Assembly (NCBI GenBank): GCA_039566865.1
Contig: CM076960.1
Coordinates: 5,690,001-5,754,000 of the forward strand
From: Aurelia coerulea
Taxonomy: Eukaryota; Cnidaria; Scyphozoa; Semaeostomeae; Ulmaridae
DNA: 64,000 bases
Reading direction: 5' to 3'
Both the position numbers and the translations under genes were made by a program. This document shows positions 1-11,907 of this stretch, piece after piece. How positions within the stretch are numbered: position 1 is the first letter of the stretch; each line of letters begins with the position of its first letter. Below the pieces are notes generated by a model. It was given only the letters and a program-made list of their open reading frames with translations. It was not told the origin of the DNA and did not search any database.

Positions 1-360
1 TTCATGGCGTCCTGCAAAAGCAATGGCATCGCCAGAGTAAATTAAATGGGCGGAATTGAAATGAGGGGGTCTGGAGGAAGTCCCCAGGAAAATTTTTGGG
101 GCCACGCCCTTTACTTTGGCTTAGGATGCATCTCCCAATATCATACTTGCCATTAGCGACCAGGAATCTTTGATAGCGTTGTGACAGTTCTCTTATGAGT
201 TGAAGCATGAGGAAAATTTTTGAAGAAACATCCTTTACTTTGGCTTAGAATGCATCCCCTGATTTCATATTTGCCGATGCTATTTCTTGGAAACTTCTTT
301 CCCAGCTATACCAAGCTTTTTTCTCTTCGGTTTTCGAGGATCTCGAGGACCACGCCACTG
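1..360. mobile_element. hAT-like MITE, family H1, degraded copy
   Basis: The right end reads ACCACGCCACTG (349-360), the inverted complement of the CAGYGGCGTGG end of a better copy at 11908-12556. The left end is probably the degraded CAATGGCATCGCCAG at about 21. The interior carries the family's tandem motif (ggaaaatttttg, then cctttactttggctta, then gcatctccc) about twice. No clear target duplication survives. It is non-coding. Confidence 0.6.
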
Positions 361-369
361 CTCGTTAGT

Positions 370-621
370 TTAGATATGATTATTGATTCTTGAAGTCTGG
401 GTACTTTTCGCCTCTCTTGACGAAGTGCTTTTGATGTCAAAAGGGTTGAGCTTTCCAAAGTTAAATTTCCTTGCATTGAAATCTATGACAAATTCGTTTA
501 CGATGCTGACAAGGTTGAATTTATCAACTCCGTCGTTGTACACATGTTTCACCATCAGGTGGTTGAGGCGGTAGTTTGCTGTTGTTGAACTTAGATAGGT
601 CTTCACTCGCTTCAGTGCCAA
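370..621 (-). pseudogene. hAT transposase C-terminal fragment (dimerisation region)
   Basis: The reading frame begins ALKRVKTYLSSTT and continues with RLNHLMVKHVYN and IVNEFV. This pattern (LKRIKTYLRS, then RLNHLMVLHVHK, then ANEFV) is known from the C-terminal hATC dimerisation region of hAT transposases and from ZMYM/52-kDa-repressor-type domesticated relatives. Only about 80 residues remain. The zinc-finger, catalytic and insertion domains are absent upstream, where unrelated repeats lie, so it is a dead fragment. An H1 MITE abuts its 3' side. Confidence 0.65.
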
Positions 622-778
622 GGGCCTGTCACTGATGATCAGTTTTCTATGTTATTATGAAGAATAAAAAATTCAACTTCTGGAAATTATTGGGGGGGCC
701 CGGGCCCGACCGGCCCCAATAGGTGCTACAGGCCTGCATGTGTGCATTCACAGGTGAGCCGTTAAAAATTTATCTTAA

Positions 779-1235
779 AGGACAAGTCCGGGGTTGGTAT
801 GATTGATAATAAAATACAAGGTAATACTGCTATGAATGATGTATAATACTTTTTCGTTTATTTTTCGCCTTCTCCTTGTGAAATTACAAATTCAAATGAG
901 CAATTTGAGCGAAGTGACGTCATATCGCACAAACCAAAACGATGCTGTTTGATTGTTTTTCGCCTCTTTATTGTAGCAAGCTTTTTTATTTTGTTCTCGA
1001 GCCATTTTCAATGCACGAGTACGCTATAAAGAGGCTAGCAGCGATTAAGAGGCAAAAACAACCACACAACCTCGTTTTCGTTTGCGCGATATGACGTCAC
1101 TTCGCTCAAATTCCTTATATGAATACGTATTTCACAAGGAGAAGACGAAAAATAGTGGAAAGAAGTATCATACATCATTCATAGCAGTATTATCTTGTAT
1201 TTTATCATCAATCATACCAACCCAAGACTTGTCCT
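779..1235. mobile_element. TTAA-type (piggyBac-like) fold-back MITE, family A copy 1
   Basis: Left end AGGACAAGTCCGGGGTTGG (779) and right end CCAAGACTTGTCCT (to 1235) are inverted repeats. The symmetry continues inward through most of the element, and both arms carry a TGACGTCA palindrome. TTAA precedes the left end (775-778); the right flank is GATA, so that copy of the site has decayed. A second copy ends at 14790 with TTAA intact. No ORF. Confidence 0.75.
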
Positions 1236-1259
1236 GATATTAATGTAATGGTCTTTAAA

Positions 1260-2110
1260 AACTTCGATAAGTTCTTTATCATCAGTTATACTTTTTTCTT
1301 CTTTGACAAGGGTGATGTCGTTACCATGCGACCCCCATTTATTGGAAAGAAAGGGTTTGAGGAGTTTCCAGAATCTTGATTTGAAACGAGTGCAGTTGCA
1401 TTCTTGAAATGGTTTTTAATGACTTTCTTCCTTAGTGAAACGCATTTACTTCGCTGTTTTTTATACTTGATTTCATTTTCCTTCGAAGGATGCTTTTCTT
1501 TGAAGTCTAAGTCGGGTATAGCTTCCTGTTCTTAGATCACGATTCAATAATGGAGCAGTGTTCCCTGGAAGGATTTTAGTTTCCAATGGTGCATATTTGT
1601 CTATTAGCGCACGAAAAGGTTTGGTAATATGTTCATATACATCATCTGCACTTTGATGTTCAATTTCAAAATTTGCCTTTCCGACATCAGACAAAAATTC
1701 ATTTTCAATAAAGTTTTTATAGCATTGATACGTTATACGTTTTGCCTTGACCCATGATACCTGAGCTTTCAAAAGAATATCTACGAGCCCACGATAATCA
1801 CTCAGTCCTGTTTCAAATACACATGTTTTTGGATTAGTCTAGGTCGATTTGTTAGAAGCATAGAAGACGCATGATTTTTGGTAAAAGAGGTCTTCTCCTA
1901 TACCAAATTGCGTAGGCCCATGCCATCTGAAAAAGATTTTAACTTGATAAAGCCTGGATGTTGCTCGTTTTGGGTGTCTACTTTGAAATCTCTCTAAACT
2001 ATGATGTTGTCATACTTCTCTGGGGCAGAATTCACGGAATTTGATAGCTCTTTGAAAAAACCATACAAGTTTGCAGAATCAAGGGGTCGGTAGACTGCAA
2101 AAATCATCCA
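1260..2110 (-). mobile_element. degenerate LINE fragment (endonuclease to pre-RT linker)
   Basis: On the minus strand, broken frames give VYRPLDSANLYGFF and SNSVNSAPEKYDNIIV, which match the middle of LINE apurinic endonucleases. Further down (1772-1473) come AKRITYQCYKNFIEN, KYAPLETKILPGNTAP and NRDLRTGSYTRLRLQRK, the linker before the reverse transcriptase in CR1/L2 elements. Stops interrupt the reading and no RT follows, so this is an old 5'- and 3'-truncated copy. Confidence 0.7.
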
Positions 2111-2174
2111 TTTATTTAGTGCAGATCCAGAGCATGATTTCAAACAAGCAAGTCAAAAACTATTGGAGGTTTAA

Positions 2175-2240
2175 GTTACCTTCGTTGACCACTGTTCATA
2201 TATGGTTACTTTCGTTGACCACTGTTCATATATGGTGTTA
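2175..2240. repeat. two-copy 30-bp tandem repeat
   Basis: The unit containing ttcgttgaccactgttcata occurs at 2181 and 2211, a 30-bp period, followed by diverged sequence. Confidence 0.8.
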
Positions 2241-2428
2241 CTGTGGTTAAATGATGAGATTCAAAACAATATAATGTCAACAATTAAATTGCCTATTAGA
2301 TTTGACTAAAAGTCAACGAGACTGCTTTGCTATACCTTTTCTCGTTTTGGTGCCATGTATCAAAATTTTGTAGTTGAAGAGGAGGGAGCAAAGTACGTGC
2401 TAAACTACATTCTCGCTGATATGATAAG

Positions 2429-4115
2429 CATTGCACAGTGATCCGGAACAAAAGAAAGTTTGGAATAAATACCAAAACATGAAGTTTCAAAATTCAAATT
2501 TATTTCATGCCCATACCATCAAGTACACTCTGAATGTTTATGAAATGCAAACATTTCAAACATCGGACAAGGGATAGTCAAGAAAATGATTTTTAAAGGT
2601 GGGCCTAATTGCTTCATTTGTTTACATAAGCACTTCCGGAATAACGCTGCCTGGATTGAATTTTCAAAGCAATATTTCTCTGCTCAGAAGGGTCCGACAA
2701 TTTTCGTTTTGATCTTATTTCAATCCTCTAGTCATGTACTTTCAAGTAATTGCGACAATGATTGGAAATATTTATATTTTGGTTCATTTTCATGTGATTC
2801 ATAATGGCTGAAATTTGCAAAATTCATTTCTTTAAAAATCATTTCAAAAATTCAACAGTTGAAATGTAAAAATTGGGGCAAAATGTATTTACCAAAAAAA
2901 TTACAAAACTGAAGCCACTATTTGTGCAAGTTTCTACCAAAGGGTTTGTTCTAAATCGTACCCAAAAAGAATTATGAACGTTCTTATTTTTGTTGTACAA
3001 CAGAGATTTTTGAGATTTTTCAATGTTTTCTGCAATAAAAATAAATCAAGGCCTGCTAAAGCCTTCAAAACTGACTCAAATCTATCTCTTTGACATAGTG
3101 TCATAAAATTTAACCCTCAAAAAGCTTTGCTTTTTATTGTTTTACATAAAATCATTGTTTTCAAGCATTTTTATTTGTTACATCAGCAAAAAACAACCAA
3201 AAACGTGTTTTTTTTTATGAAAACTACCACAATTAGGGACTTTAAGACTTAATCAGTGTAAAATTGTTATTAGAATGATGAAAGTGAATGATTTTCATCA
3301 CTCAAAGTCTCTTCAAGCCCCAAATTTTTCGGTAGTTATGATGGAAAACACGTTTTTCTTTGTTTTTGCTGACAAGACAAATCAAAATGCTTGAAAATAG
3401 TGATTCCATGCAGATCAATGAAACTCAAAGCTTTCTGATGGTTAAATTTCATGACACTATGTCAAAGAGATGGAGTTGAGTCAGTTTTGAAGGCTTTAGC
3501 AGGCCTTGATTTATTTTATTGCAGAAACATTGAAAAAATCTCAAAAATCTCCGGTGTACCACAAAAATAAGAATGACCATAATTATTTTTGGGTACGATT
3601 TAGAATAAACCCTTTGGTAGAAACTTGGACAAATAGTTGCTTTAATTTTGTGATTGTTTTGGTAAATACATTTTGCCCCAATTTTTACATTCCAACTGTT
3701 GAATTTTTAAGATTATTTTTAAAGATATGAATTTTGCAAATTTCCGCCATTATGAATCATATAAAAATAAACCAAAATATAAAGTTTTCCAATCATTGTT
3801 TCAATTACTTGAAAGTACATGACTGGAGGATTGAAATAAGATCAAAACAAAAATTTCCGGACATTTCTGAGTAGAGAAATATTGCTTTGAAAATTCAGTC
3901 CAGGCAACGATATTCCGGAAGTACTTATGCAAACAAATCAATGAATTAGGCCCAACTTCAAAAATCATTTTCTTGGCTATCCGTTGTCCAATTTAAAATT
4001 TGTTTGTGTTCCATAAATCTTCAGAGTGTGCTTCATGATATGGGCATGAAATAAATTTGAATTTTGAAATTTCATGTTTTGGTATTTCTTCCACTCCCTG
4101 GATCACTGTGCATTG
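2429..4115. mobile_element. 1.7-kb fold-back element with arms of about 800 bp
   Basis: The left half (CATTGCACAGTGATCC from 2429, on through ggcctgctaaagccttcaaa near 3050) is matched in inverted orientation by the right half (tttgaaggctttagcaggcc near 3488, ending GGATCACTGTGCATTG at 4115). The symmetry axis is near 3270. Arms differ by scattered substitutions and small gaps, so it is not recent. The short ORFs within are not conserved between arms. No convincing target duplication is seen. Confidence 0.8.
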
Positions 4116-4354
4116 GTGACATTAGAAAGATTTTACTTACAGGTAGACCCTTGAGGATTCTGAAACTTTCTATCCTCACCAACTTCACCATTTACCATCT
4201 AAGAAATAAAATCAATGCTTGGTTACAAGGTTCCTCGAATGTTCAATAAGAAACCTGTCACTAAGATCCCATTCAAGTTGTAACACTACAACTTAGAATT
4301 CGTAACAAAAGTGCAATGGATCAGCCGCTATACAATTTTTCTTTTTTCTATCGG

Positions 4355-4592
4355 GTGTATCAGAAAAACGGGCCACTTTCAAAATGTTTCCTGCAATGGC
4401 AATTTAAACGCTATGAACACATGCAATAAGTTTTTGCAATATTCTTGAGAAGGTAACTTAACTAGGCTAGCATCCTTTGAAATGAATTTGGTACTCTCAA
4501 CAGCACAACGAAAATCGATGCCATAAATTTGCAAGGTTCAACTCACCACCGCAAATGCACCTTTCCAGTGGGCTGTTTTTTCTGATGCATCT
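4355..4592. mobile_element. possible small TIR element
   Basis: GTGTATCAGAAAAACGGGCCAC (4355) is roughly mirrored by gtgggctgttttttctgatgcatc (to 4590). Only the ends match. No target duplication was recognised. Confidence 0.35.
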
Positions 4593-5341
4593 GTATTACT
4601 GATGCATCCATATATTCCTATACTTTATGATTGTAGCTCTTACTGTAGCAGTGCCCAGGTCAATCCTCTAGATAAGACCACACCTCGTGATTCCGTTGGA
4701 CCTGAATTACATACGTTTTCCGGATTTCATATGACTTGTGAGTTGCGAATTACAAGCTAGGAGTCTAAAGCCCTAGTTATAATTTACTTCGTGCAATAGG
4801 AAATTATTCCTGACGAATTTTTATAGATTAGTAGATTGTGACACTTTTATGTACTTCAGGATGCTCAGAGGTGGTGCAATGTGCTACATTTGTTAAAAGA
4901 TGTTCAAAACTTTCAAAAGTGTGCCCGTGGCCTACTCAAACTCTCTATCAAACTCTCTAGTCCTGCCTGGCTATTCCTGTCTTGACATAGTGTGTAGTAA
5001 AATTGATCCTTGCGTAGCTTATAAATATAAAATAGTATAATCAACATTACAATTACCCAATACCAGCTCGGCATTCTTTCCCACATGGGACTTCAAATTA
5101 ATTGAAACTCAACTCAAATTTGTTGCCCAATTGGGCAACATTTCCCAATTTGTCAACAAGGATATAACACAAATTTCCTACGGTCAGTTTGTTTAATTGC
5201 ACATGCTGAATCCAAAAATTTAGAAAAAATAAATCGACCGGACCATTTTTTGTACTAAGACAGCTTTCCATATTTTCTCCCAATCTGGAAACTATTTCCC
5301 GATAAAGTTTCCCCTTTGGGAAAGAGTGCCGAGCTGCCTAC
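4593..5341. other. no recognisable feature
   Basis: AT-rich sequence without coding signal or clear repeats. If gene A is real, this is the start of its first intron. Confidence 0.5.
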
Positions 5342-5383
5342 CTGTGCGATGGCAAGACCGAATACAACCAACAACAACTTCAT
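5342..5383 (-). CDS. gene A exon 1: signal-peptide exon
   Basis: ATG at 5383 opens 14 codons, MKLLLVVFGLAIAQ, a basic residue followed by a hydrophobic core as in a secretory signal peptide. The exon stops at CAG|GTAGGC, a consensus 5' splice site, in phase 0. An in-frame upstream ATG (5398) would add five residues, MAGRK; I prefer the downstream start because it gives the usual signal-peptide shape. Exons ending exactly after the signal core are common in secreted animal proteins, and gene B is built the same way. No second exon could be assigned below 5340, so function is unknown and the gene may continue off the window. Confidence 0.5.
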
Positions 5384-7264
5384 CTTCCTGCCTGCCATTA
5401 AAAAATAAATTCCCATCTCAAAATAATATTTTGAGATAGATCTGAAATTATAGAAATGCTTTGCAAAACGGGGTGCGCCAAAATATACTATGGCACATTT
5501 GGCAGGCCACAATAAATCGTACACTGACTGGACCGATTTTGAAAATTTACGACTTAATCTTTAAAAAAAAGCCTGAATTATATTCTGATATTTTTTACCA
5601 ATTTTTCTATTTTTGGGATGATTTGGGGATTTAGTACAAACTCTCATACAGCAGATTACAATTAATTGGTTTCTAAAATCCTAAATCATCACTAACAAGT
5701 TCTATCTTTTTCCATTCATGTCGATTCTTTAGAAAACTTGATCGATGTTTTTTGGTTGTTTTCAGTGTTTTCGAAAACTAGAATGCCAAGAACAATTTTC
5801 ATTGTAACAAGAACAATCTTCAATATTTTCCATTTATGTTATTCAAGCAAAATTTGGACCCGTACGCTTGCACTGTACAGGTACAACTCAGGATCCGCTA
5901 CTAAAGTGTATCGGATCAGCGTCAAATTTTCACTGTTCTTGCTAATCCATAACACTTTTGCTACTTCTATCAATATCTGTAGTTCTACTTCTTCTGATTC
6001 CTAAACCGAAAACAACTTTGTAGCAGATCAAAGTGAACCCTTACAGTGTAAACGTGGTCTGTGGTATACAGTTTACAGTCTGTGGTATACAGTCTGTGGT
6101 CTGTGGTATCTGTGGTATACAGTAGCGTAACAAATCTGTCACAATTGAATATCGAAGACCATACAGCAATGTGTAACGTTGCTTTTTTGATAATTGTGTT
6201 TTAAATCAACTAACCTTTGCATGTAATCAAAATGTATCTTTCTTTTGAACTGTGCTGCAACGGATGATAAAAAGAACGATCACTCTCGCAATTTATAGAC
6301 GTGTAATTTGAGCTTCTGAGTACATCAAATCAGCTAATCAAAGAAAGAATATTATGAATGGACAAGAATTGCACTGATAAAATTTAATTTCATTCATTTC
6401 AACCTCCTTACTGGAGACAAGGTAATACCGAACCAATAAAAAAACAAAGGCAGTGGGGGCCCATGTGTCTATTTTGCTCGGTATATAAGAATTAGGAAAA
6501 TGTAATAGATCTCAACATGAAAGTCGTGTCTAATTTAAACTTTTGATAGCTGATGATATACGCTGACAAAAATTAAACAATTATGGAAACTTAAAAGAAA
6601 ATTTTAAGAAAACACCTCTATTTTTCCTCAAAGGCAGCTCCAGATTTATGTGAATCTCTCCTACTTTGGCTCACGAGATGTATCTCGATTCCATGCTTGT
6701 CAGTGTCAAATTAGACACTGTAACGATTTGAATAAATTTTCTATGGATCATCACTTTAAAGGAACTTTTGCGTGGACACCCTTTCCTTCGGCTTGGCACG
6801 CTTCTTGCGATCATATTTTTGCCTACGCCGAAAATTGAAGCCTTGAAAACTTTGTGATAGTTGGTCTCGGAAAATGTTTAAACGTCAATGATTGAGAATA
6901 GATAGGGTTAAGATAGTGTTAGAAATGCTCCCATAAACTAAGATAGGGTTGTTAACCTGATAGGGCTAAGACGCACGACCTTTATTTTTCTCACCTGGGA
7001 TTCAAATTCCGGCCTCTGAAATTTAGTAAGCTGAACTTTGTATCATAGGGTAATAAACCTACAACAATTTTTACAATCTATTTTTAGCCTCGTCTCCATT
7101 GTTACCAAGTTATCATGTCATTTTCTGTGAAAAGCATACCTTGTATTTCTTTTAGTCTTGCTTAATTAGTCCTATTAAGTCTAAATTATGATTATATATG
7201 TGTTTAGATCTATATACATCATTTATTTTATGAAAATTCAAGTTTCATGACCAATATACACTAT
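5384..7264. other. gene-free stretch with a short minisatellite
   Basis: I see no exons or clear transposon ends here. The one notable item is a minisatellite at about 6050-6126, built from variants of ctgtggtatacagt. Short ORFs have no coding character. Confidence 0.5.
6050..6126. repeat. minisatellite, gtctgtggtatacagt variants
   Basis: Four or five head-to-tail variants of ctgtggtatacag with deletions between units. Confidence 0.75.
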
Positions 7265-7269
7265 TTTAA

Positions 7270-7460
7270 CCTGGTGTAAAAAGGTATTTTCACCGGGGTT
7301 TTTGCCCCCTACCCTAATTTTCTCCATAAGTATAACAGCTATGACAATGAAACTTGTACTGTGTCATAATTGAACAAACGAGAATCCAAAAAAGTGACAA
7401 CCGATCTATAATCACGTGATAGGTTGCTGGCAATTTCAATTAAAATTATATCGATAATGA
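7270..7460. mobile_element. TTAA-type element, family B, left-end fragment
   Basis: TTAA (7266-7269) is followed by CCTGGTG, then accggggtttttgccccct and ctccataagtataacag, and further in a cgtgataggttgctggcaa segment. The same order is seen in the full copy at 33058-33942. The right end is not found. Confidence 0.45.
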
Positions 7461-7648
7461 CAAATCTAGTTGTGATGTAAGACAGGAAATTGATTCTTTA
7501 TTCAACTATTGATAGTGAGGTAAGGATATATAAACGATACTTGTTCATTACGATCTACTTCTCTAGAAATCTCTATGACACATGCTAATTGGATACATAG
7601 CATGTAAGACTTATAATACCATGGACAGCAAGAAGAACAAATAAGTCT

Positions 7649-7939
7649 GTGTTAGAAGAAATAAAGCCAGAAATTTCATTAGAAGGCATGATTATAAAAC
7701 AAGCACTGACCTTCTTCGGACACACAATACGAGCTAATGGGATGGAGAAAGATATTATGTTAGGGAGGGTAAAGGGGAGAAGAAGACGAGGCAGGCAAAG
7801 AACAAGATGGCTGGATGTGTTGAAAGGGTTAACTGAGATGTCCTTGCATAAACTTAATGAAAAAGCAATGAACAGAACAGAATGGAGATTGTTTGTTCAG
7901 AGGGTCGCCAGAAGTCGCCAGCGACTTGATGGTACCTAA
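7649..7939 (+). mobile_element. 5'-truncated RTE-type LINE, ORF2 C-terminus
   Basis: The frame encodes TFFGHTIRANGMEKDI, GRVKGRRRRGRQRTRWLD and TEWRLFVQRVARSRQR before a stop. This basic FGH...GRRRRGRQRTRW pattern is known from the C-terminal tail of RTE/BovB-type LINE ORF2. Only this end is present, and a short ACACAC tail follows, as expected for 5'-truncated RTE copies that end in a simple repeat. It is not functional by itself. Confidence 0.8.
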
Positions 7940-8392
7940 CACACACACAAGACTTATAAACGTAACACTAGACTAACGACTAAAAACGAGCCAACATTTT
8001 TCTTTAAGATACTCTTTAAGCATTTCAACAACACTGTGGTAAACATTGAAATTCGACTGCGGAAGGAAATACGTGATATGAATGTGACAGGAACAAGAAT
8101 ATTCAAGGAACCACCTTACTGGTAGGGGGACCTAAAAAGCACATGACAGGTATTTATTATGTGATTCTCAAAGCTCCATACGCAGACTGACCTAGAGTTC
8201 TCACTTCGATAAGAACTATGTTATGTTACCTTAACAAAATGGATAGTTTTTCTTTCAAATATCTTTTCATATGTATATAGACTACCTGGTGTCCCAAAAA
8301 AAGTTGCGAGGTTTCATTGAACACGGAGAGAAAAGACTTTGATATGGGATTTTCTATGAGTTACATGTTAGACATTTCAATGTACATTTTGG

Positions 8393-9165
8393 CATGTCGT
8401 GGGAAGGGATTAGTAATCTGAAAGTGGAGCTATGAGCTCTAACTTTTCACTTTCATATTGAAAGTAAAACCAGATAGGTTTGTACGCCAGCCACCCTGCT
8501 TCATGATGGTGAAAGTAGGATGCGTGCAGACTCTGTCAGAAAATTGAAAAGAGAGGAAGAAGTAAAGTCTGCACAACTGATCAACCTTTCTTGTTCAATG
8601 ACATCAGCATTTTTTTTAAACAATTGTCCTCTTCGATGAATGAAACTTTGAATCGATGAAGATCTTCATTGTATATTCCAGAAGTTTGTGCTAATTCGCT
8701 TTATCCAAAGAAATCAGGGCCATAGAGACTCAGTGATGCATGAATTTAGCTCCATCTTAAATAAAGCAGTAACTAAGGTTTAGAACAATTGGGGACAGAC
8801 TGCTTTTAATCTCTTCTGTAGAATCATTGCACTCTTTGTTTCAATGCTTTGTCAGACGTTTCCTGATTCCAGATCTTCAACGTTGTTTGCTTTGAAAATG
8901 CCACCTTAAAAACTAACAAAGACGATTGAGTTCCTTTAACCAATCAACTTTGGTTCCTTGAATCCTAGGAACCTGTGAACAAGAAATGTGGCTCGGTTGC
9001 GCAGACTCTACTTTTCTCTCTCGTTCCTATCTTGTCCTGTCAAAGAGTCTGCACGCAGGATAGGTGAAAGGGGACTCTCTGGGTGAACAACACAACCAAT
9101 GATTCATTCGTTACCCTAACGACGAGCAAGAATTTTAGTCATTGAGCATATTCAAAGTGAAGGCC
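8393..9165 (+). repeat. duplicated segment D, plus-strand copy (decayed)
   Basis: Sequence from catgtcgtgggaagggatta (8393) to 8515, resuming at 9063 with ggtgaaaggggactctctgg and cgacgagcaagaattttagt, matches the minus strand at about 9870-9660. Its reading frame is broken by stops. A 547-bp element interrupts it. Confidence 0.7.
8516..9062. mobile_element. MULE-like TIR element, family M, 547 bp
   Basis: The ends TAGGATGCGTGCAGACTCT and (reverse complement of the right end) TATCCTGCGTGCAGACTCT are inverted repeats, with partial similarity for a further 50 bp. GGTGAAAG occurs directly on both sides (8508-8515 and 9063-9070). The related unoccupied segment on the minus strand near 9770 has one copy (ggtgaagggg), supporting an 8-bp duplication. 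TIRs of this kind with 8-9-bp duplications fit Mutator-like elements. Non-coding. Confidence 0.8.
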
Positions 9166-9269
9166 AGCATGTGCCACATTATGCGAATGCATTCTAGTCA
9201 GAGGAATGAAATTTCTAGGTATAACACAAGAAACGATAGAAATCTCGACATCCCAAAGTTTAAACTTGA

Positions 9270-9575
9270 GTGTACAAAAAATGTTTCCACCTTTCCGGGC
9301 TTAAAGCTTTGAATGAAATACCAATCGAAATAAGGGAAATCCCCTCGCTCTATCAGTTTAAAAGAAAATTAAAAACGCATTTAAAGAGCTCAGTAAACCC
9401 AAGCTAAAACACGCCTCCCAGGAAGATCATATCTCAGCATGGATCCAATCCTAGCTAGTACCAAATTTTAAATTTTGTTTTTCATTATTCATTTATAACA
9501 AATTTGTAACTTTTGTAGTTTAATTTTGTACTGATGGGATATCGTGTAAAGATATGAATTAATAAAAAAAGGAAT
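9270..9575 (+). mobile_element. LINE 3' end (CR1/L2 type)
   Basis: The frame ALNEIPIEIREIPSLYQFKRKLK followed by THLKSS and a stop near 9404 is the usual C-terminus of L2/CR1 ORF2 proteins. A 3' UTR follows, ending in an A-rich run near 9570. Upstream LINE coding is lost. Confidence 0.7.
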
Positions 9576-9870
9576 TCTTCCGGATTATTGCAGCTCGAAT
9601 TGAGTGGCTAAGTACAAGCGTGGTTTTTCCCCTCGACATCCATTCGATTCGATTTTCAGACATTACTACAAGCGTGCTCAATGAGCAAAACTCTTGCTCG
9701 TCGTCAAGGTAATGAATGAAAGTGTCAACCCAGTATTTGTGTTGCTCATCCGAAGATTCCCCCTTCACCGTTATGGTGGAGGAAGGCGTACAAATCTCTC
9801 TGGTTGTGCCTTGAACATGAAAATGCAATGTTAGAGCTCCTAACTCCAATTTTAGAATACTAATTTCTTC
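9559..9870 (-). other. duplicated segment D, minus-strand copy with an open frame
   Basis: An open frame of about 96 residues includes TREICTPSSTITVKGE, HKYWVDTFIHYLDDEQ and ENRIEWMSRGKTTLVL. I do not recognise the family. Part of it could be an exon: an acceptor-like tttcatgttcaag precedes GCACAACC in a phase (1) that would accept the end of gene B exon 2. However, the homology to the plus-strand copy continues across that boundary, which favours a duplicated piece of older mobile or gene sequence. No consensus donor closes it. Confidence 0.35.
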
Positions 9871-10559
9871 CCAAGATATGCCAAGCCGTAAATTGAAATT
9901 TCAAACATATAACTAAGATGAATAAAAATTTCTAAATTCAATGGTTTTTCCTTTTTGTCCAATCAAACGCCGGAACTTGTGTTGGGGATAACCGGTATTT
10001 GCAATAATTAAAGAAACAGAATGGAACGATGTTTTCTGTTTCAAAACGAAAAGGATTTAAATTGTATTTCCTAACTGCGAATGTCACTTACTAATCAGCA
10101 GTTTCGATTTCGAAGCAAAAAGAGGAAGGCCTTGGTGCTTACCTAAAGCTTTTATTACTTTTAACATAAACCCTTTTATGAGAGCATTGTTGCTTCGATG
10201 CAAAGAGTTTTGCTTTACTATGACTATCTTGAAAGCAATTTGATATTAATGTTTACTTCGAACCAAAAGCAACTAGCATAACTATTTTGAATCTAAATCT
10301 GTGATATTCAAGCCCAGAACTTCTCTGAGCTCTTACCAAAAGATACGTATAAGCTGAAACTGAGGCAAATGTATCTGAATGGAAAAATTTCGGATCTTTT
10401 GCAAATCTTATCACGATCATCTGTAATTAATTAGACATGAATAATCCTATTTTCTGTCTTGAGGGCTTGATGCCTCTAATTTGTAAAAGTTCGCTAATGC
10501 AAATAAAGATATCGATTCAATACAGAGCCTGAATGAGCAAATTGTTTCTTTTCTTTCTT

Positions 10560-11075
10560 TATTTCTTTCTTTCTTGCTCACTTTTTTATGTCTAAAATAT
10601 TCTCTAACTAGAGCAAAAACGAGCAATTTTATTTACTCATAACATCGTCTGTATCAGCAGAAGAAATCCATTCTTTGATTTGGGAGCCAGAAGTGCGAAA
10701 TCTGGCTTGAAGCCAAATATACTTATTTGTTTAGTACATCACCTGAATTAGCAAAGGTAGTCTTTTTCTTCCATCTTACAACTAAAGCTTATCAGCTGGA
10801 ACGAAACCTTTGATTTAACACATATATTTACACATGTGATCATCTGTATTAGCAAAGGAAATATCTCTTTGCAACTACTTGAAAGCGTCCAATTGCAAGA
10901 GACTCTGTGAAGAAAATAGGCAAAGACATCCTTATTAAGTGCATCACTTGAATTAGCAATGGTAATCTTTTCATTCTTACTGGATGACTTGCATTGTTTA
11001 GTTGAAACAATGTCCTTTGTCGTGTAGAAAATTTCTCAATACATCAACTGTATCAGCAAAAGCAAACGCTGACCC
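10560..11075. repeat. degenerate tandem repeat, period about 100 bp
   Basis: A core (acatcacctgaattagcaaa and variants such as atcatctgtattagcaaagg) recurs near 10637, 10733, 10833, 10938 and 11037, each followed by a T-rich stretch. Units are strongly diverged, so it is an old minisatellite. The neighbouring sequence 9880-10560 has no gene or clear element. Confidence 0.65.
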
Positions 11076-11907
11076 CCGTTATCTTTATCAGAAGAGAACT
11101 TGCCAACCGTAGGTTGCCGGTGGTATTAATCGGACACTTAAGGTAAACTAAACATCTTCATAAGAAACTTTGATCAAAGACAACAATCAAAAGTACCAGG
11201 TGAATGGACAGGTATTTGGACATATTTTCCTGAAATGTTTTGGTTTTTTACTTTGCCTGCTTTTCTTTGACAACGATATTATTTAGACTGATCTTGGCGG
11301 TGGGTTTCGGACAGTGGCGGTTGTTTTCGGATAGTGAGTTCACGATGCAGAATGTGCCAAGAAAATTATTTTTCTGTTTATACTTGGCAAGTACTCCGTC
11401 TACAAACTCTTTTGCTTCATTTTTCTTGCCTTTTTTTCTTTTCTTGAATGCGAACAATGGTTCGACTGTCGGTTCTTGCAATGACATTCTGGAGAGCTCT
11501 CGGTACACACAAAACAATCTAAAGGCTAAGAGAGGGTGTAGAAAGGGGGGTACCGCTAGTCACTAGTCAAGCAGTAAAGCGTCCAGTTAGTCACTAGTCA
11601 AGACATTTGGCTTCAATTAGTCAAACTTTCCTTTGAAAGTGAAATTTCTGTTATGAGCTCTTCTATGCAAAAGTGTATGATAAACTGCAGTAATTACCTA
11701 TGTCTGAATGGGAAATCAATCAAATTTTCTTTTACGTTAACTCTGATTTCGTGGGTGCACCACCAGTTTTAAGAATTTGAGTGCCAAGCTGCGGGTGAAA
11801 CTGTTATACATAAACACCTTATCTGTCCCCTTTTTCGATTAGAACATGGCAGAAGTGGCCTATGTATCTCAAGACCAGGCTTCCTGCTGACACCACCATC
11901 ATATAGT

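Noticed and set aside
9559..9870. Third exon of gene B
   Set aside because: The phase fits, but homology to the duplicate continues across the supposed acceptor and no donor follows.
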